Of a stretch of DNA of 5,982 bases, positions 4,693-5,982 are shown piece after piece. Every line of letters starts with the position of its first letter. The stretch's first letter is position 1. A program made the translations under genes and the position numbers. A model generated the notes under the pieces. The model was not told where the DNA came from. It did no database searches and saw only the letters and a list, made by a program, of their open reading frames with translations. This DNA comes from PXRE01 sp964435625 (lineage in GTDB: Archaea > Halobacteriota > Halobacteria > Halobacteriales > PXRE01). Where the stretch lies: the NCBI GenBank assembly GCA_964435625.1, contig CAYTAG010000213.1:1-5982 (forward strand). The letters are read 5' to 3'.

Positions 4693-5475
4693 ATGATCGA
4701 CGCAGCGTTCTCGGTCGAGGAGGGCGTCGGGCGGATCGGGATCCAGCGCGAGGAGGCGCTGAACGCCGTGGACCTGCCGACCAAGCGGGCCATCGTCGAG
4801 CGGGTCCGCGAGTACGGCGAGGACGACGACGTGCGGGCGATCCTGTTCGAGAGCGAGGGCGACCGGGCGTTCTGCGCCGGCGGCGACCTCGGCGAGGTCG
4901 TCGAGCAGGACTACGCCCTGGCGCCGTTCGCCGAGAGCTGGGGGGAACTGTTCGAGGCGATGTGGCACTGTGGCAAGCCCACCGTGGCGAAGGTCGACGG
5001 CTACGCGCTCGGTGGCGGGTTCGACCTCGTGATGCACACCGACCTCGCGGTCGCCGCCGAGGACGCGGCCCTGGGCCAGCCGGAGGTTTCGCTCGGCATC
5101 GTCAACCACTTCTCGCCGCCGCTGTTGCGCGAATCGGTCGGCCTGAAGAAGACGATGGACCTGATGCTGACCGGCGAGACGGTTTCCGGCGCGGAGGCCG
5201 CCGAACTGGGGCTGGTCGCCCGGAGCGTCCCGCGGGAGCAACTGGACGCCGAGGTGGCGTCGGTGCTGGATTCGCTGACGAGCAAGAGTCCCAGGGTCCT
5301 GCGGAAGTTGAAGGAGGGCATCTACGAGACGCTGGACCAGTCGCCGACGGCCGCGCGGGAGCACCTGGAGTCCGTGGCACTTGAGGCTGTTCGTACCGAT
5401 CCGGACTACCGGGAGGGCGTGGACGCCCAACGCGAGGACCGGGAACCGGAGTGGCCGGCGGACGGGCCGGACTGA
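4693..5475 (+). CDS. Enoyl-CoA hydratase/isomerase family protein (crotonase fold)
   Basis: 260 residues, normal for a single crotonase domain acting on acyl-CoA thioesters in the cytoplasm. The N-terminus has GVGRIGIQREEALNAVDL (residues 11-28). The oxyanion-hole loops are AFCAGGDL (59-66) and VDGYALGGGFDL (101-112), followed by LGQPEVSLGIV (127-137). The end, REGVDAQREDREPEW, matches the family's usual EGxxAFxEKRxPxF tail. Of the two acid residues used by mitochondrial-type hydratases (Glu144 and Glu164 in the rat enzyme), the second is kept (Glu131 in QPE), but the first is Asp111 (GGGFDL instead of GGGCEL). The usual PGxGGTQRL segment is replaced by NHFSPPLLRESVG. Substrate and even reaction type (hydration, isomerisation, hydrolysis) are therefore uncertain. 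Its own TATA box lies 26 bases upstream; an ATGA overlap with the preceding open frame is probably accidental. Confidence 0.92.
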   Translation: MIDAAFSVEEGVGRIGIQREEALNAVDLPTKRAIVERVREYGEDDDVRAILFESEGDRAFCAGGDLGEVVEQDYALAPFAESWGELFEAMWHCGKPTVAKVDGYALGGGFDLVMHTDLAVAAEDAALGQPEVSLGIVNHFSPPLLRESVGLKKTMDLMLTGETVSGAEAAELGLVARSVPREQLDAEVASVLDSLTSKSPRVLRKLKEGIYETLDQSPTAAREHLESVALEAVRTDPDYREGVDAQREDREPEWPADGPD

Positions 5476-5553
5476 CGGTGGGTCGTCGGGGACGTCGACG
5501 GGAGCACTGCGTCTCTAACGGCTTCGATTTCCCTGCGCTCTGTGCGCGAGCGG

Positions 5554-5585
5554 ATATATGAATATGTGTGCATATGTTCATATAT
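5554..5585. promoter_or_regulatory. AT-rich 32-base palindrome, possible operator/promoter
   Basis: ATATATGAA (5554-5562) and TTCATATAT (5577-5585) form perfect 9-base arms around a 14-base centre that itself contains TATG...CATA. It is the most AT-rich block in the right half of the window and lies in noncoding DNA, 78 bases after the crotonase stop and 127 before the SIR2 fragment. Each arm also resembles a TATA box. There is no T-run after it that would mark a terminator. A dimeric regulator site or a bidirectional promoter are the likely readings. Confidence 0.5.
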
Positions 5586-5679
5586 GGGCGGCGGCGTGAC
5601 GGATGCGGGTTCTCTGCGAGCGGCACGTTCCACCCCGGTACGTCCGGAGTTAGTCGCTTTGACGTTGCCCGGTCAGAAG

Positions 5680-5689
5680 TTTTAGTTAG
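5680..5689 (+). promoter_or_regulatory. Probable TATA box of the SIR2-like fragment
   Basis: TTTTAGTTAG is centred about 28 bases before the ATG at 5713, as expected for a haloarchaeal promoter with little leader. A GGAAG sequence (5706-5710) stands too close to the ATG to be a usual ribosome-binding site. Confidence 0.5.
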
Positions 5690-5712
5690 CGTGTGGGTGA
5701 CGGTAGGAAGTG

Positions 5713-5880
5713 ATGACCGACGGGGAGATAGAGCGGGCCTCGTTGTCGCAACTCGTTCGAGCGGTCGAGGAGCGCCAGAAGTATGCGTTCCTGATCGGCG
5801 CCGGGAGTTCGAGACCCAGGCCGGCCGAAATCCCGATGGGTGGGGAACTGATCGACCTGCTCCGCGAGCACGGGGAGTAA
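5713..5880 (+). pseudogene. N-terminal fragment of a SIR2-like domain protein
   Basis: 55 residues: MTDGEIERASLSQLVRAVEE, then KYAFLIGAGSSRP, then AEIPMGGELIDLLREHGE and a TAA stop. The strand-loop FLIGAGSSRP followed shortly by IP and an EL helix is the start of a SIR2/TIR-like NAD-binding Rossmann fold (motif GAGxSxxxGIP). Such domains, usually several hundred residues, occur in deacylases and in NAD-depleting anti-phage proteins. Here only the first motif remains. It is altered: two extra residues (RP) before the Ala, and Glu where the conserved Gly of GIP should be. No continuation is seen in any frame, because a convergent regulator gene ends 8 bases beyond the stop. A promoter at the right distance suggests it may still be transcribed. 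It is most likely a truncated relic; a small stand-alone protein is possible. Confidence 0.6.
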
Positions 5881-5888
5881 CCGACCGA

Positions 5889-5982
5889 TCACCCGTACTC
5901 TTCCGACTCGCTCGTGTCGAGTTCCCCGTCCAGAAACGCCCGCCCCTTCCCGCTCAACTCGTATTTCCCTTCCTCGACCCGG
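5889..5982 (-). CDS. C-terminus of a winged-helix transcription regulator (partial)
   Basis: Only the last 30 codons are inside the window; the start lies beyond the right edge. The visible part reads RVEEGKYELSGKGRAFLDGE and then an acidic tail of about ten residues before TGA (5889-5891). A glycine turn, a YELSxxGRAFL strand-helix and then an acidic GELD tail is the common end of small haloarchaeal winged-helix DNA-binding proteins (PhiH1-repressor-like/PadR-like). The wing with GKYELS would precede the last helix. Codon use is haloarchaeal. It converges on the SIR2-like fragment with an 8-base gap. The family call rests on a short segment. Confidence 0.6.
   Translation of the reverse strand, partial: RVEEGKYELSGKGRAFLDGELDTSESEEYG

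Noticed and set aside
4297..5430. Minus-strand open frame (377 codons) opposite the crotonase and lipoprotein region
   Set aside because: It has no recognisable motif, and its composition follows from the antisense of the crotonase gene.
5584..5685. 33-codon plus-strand frame starting at an ATG inside the palindrome, 27 bases after a TATA-like arm
   Set aside because: The spacing is attractive, but third-position base use is poor and the peptide has no haloarchaeal character. It is more likely chance.
5686..5892. 68-codon minus-strand frame opposite the SIR2-like fragment
   Set aside because: It is antisense of the GAGSSRP-containing frame, which has a promoter and recognisable motif. The winged-helix gene uses a different minus-strand frame here.

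Overview
The base composition (very GC-rich, G/C-biased third codon positions), the acidic proteins, TATA boxes 25-31 bases ahead of start codons with almost no leader, and an intron-less tRNA without an encoded CCA all point to chromosomal DNA of a halophilic archaeon (class Halobacteria). This is inferred from sequence character; no database search was possible.

Layout, left to right. Positions 5-351 (-) hold a small unrecognised gene that reads well only if one base is restored near 175. Positions 537-609 (-) are tRNA-Arg(CCG). Positions 610-1223 hold no convincing gene, but contain a long GC hairpin, short direct repeats and a small AT-rich island. Positions 1224-2675 (-) encode a MATE-family multidrug/Na+ or H+ antiporter. 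Divergent from it, 2844-3611 (+) encodes a FabG-like short-chain dehydrogenase/reductase. Positions 3693-3839 (-) encode a 48-residue acidic microprotein behind a strong TATA box. Positions 4039-4263 (-) encode a 74-residue zinc-ribbon-like protein. Between the two minus-strand small genes lie a GC-rich tandem duplication and a hairpin. Positions 4406-4623 (+) look like the remnant of a Tat-type lipoprotein gene without a proper start codon. Positions 4693-5475 (+) encode a crotonase-fold (enoyl-CoA hydratase/isomerase family) protein with its own leaderless promoter. A 32-base AT-rich palindrome sits at 5554-5585. Positions 5713-5880 (+) encode only the first 55 residues of a SIR2-like NAD-binding domain. 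Positions 5889-5982 (-) are the 3' end of a winged-helix regulator that converges on that fragment.

The intact genes look like independent units with their own promoters rather than one operon. The SDR and the crotonase both belong to families that act on CoA/acyl or alcohol/ketone intermediates, but nothing in the sequence ties them to one pathway. Three of the loci (the left-end gene, the lipoprotein and the SIR2 piece) appear broken or truncated. This suggests either local gene decay or, for the two single-base frame breaks, sequence errors. I see no convincing complete new multi-gene system. The items most worth a second look are the palindrome next to the SIR2 fragment, the repeat-flanked crotonase promoter, the Asp-for-Glu change in the crotonase active site and the two small conserved-looking proteins.
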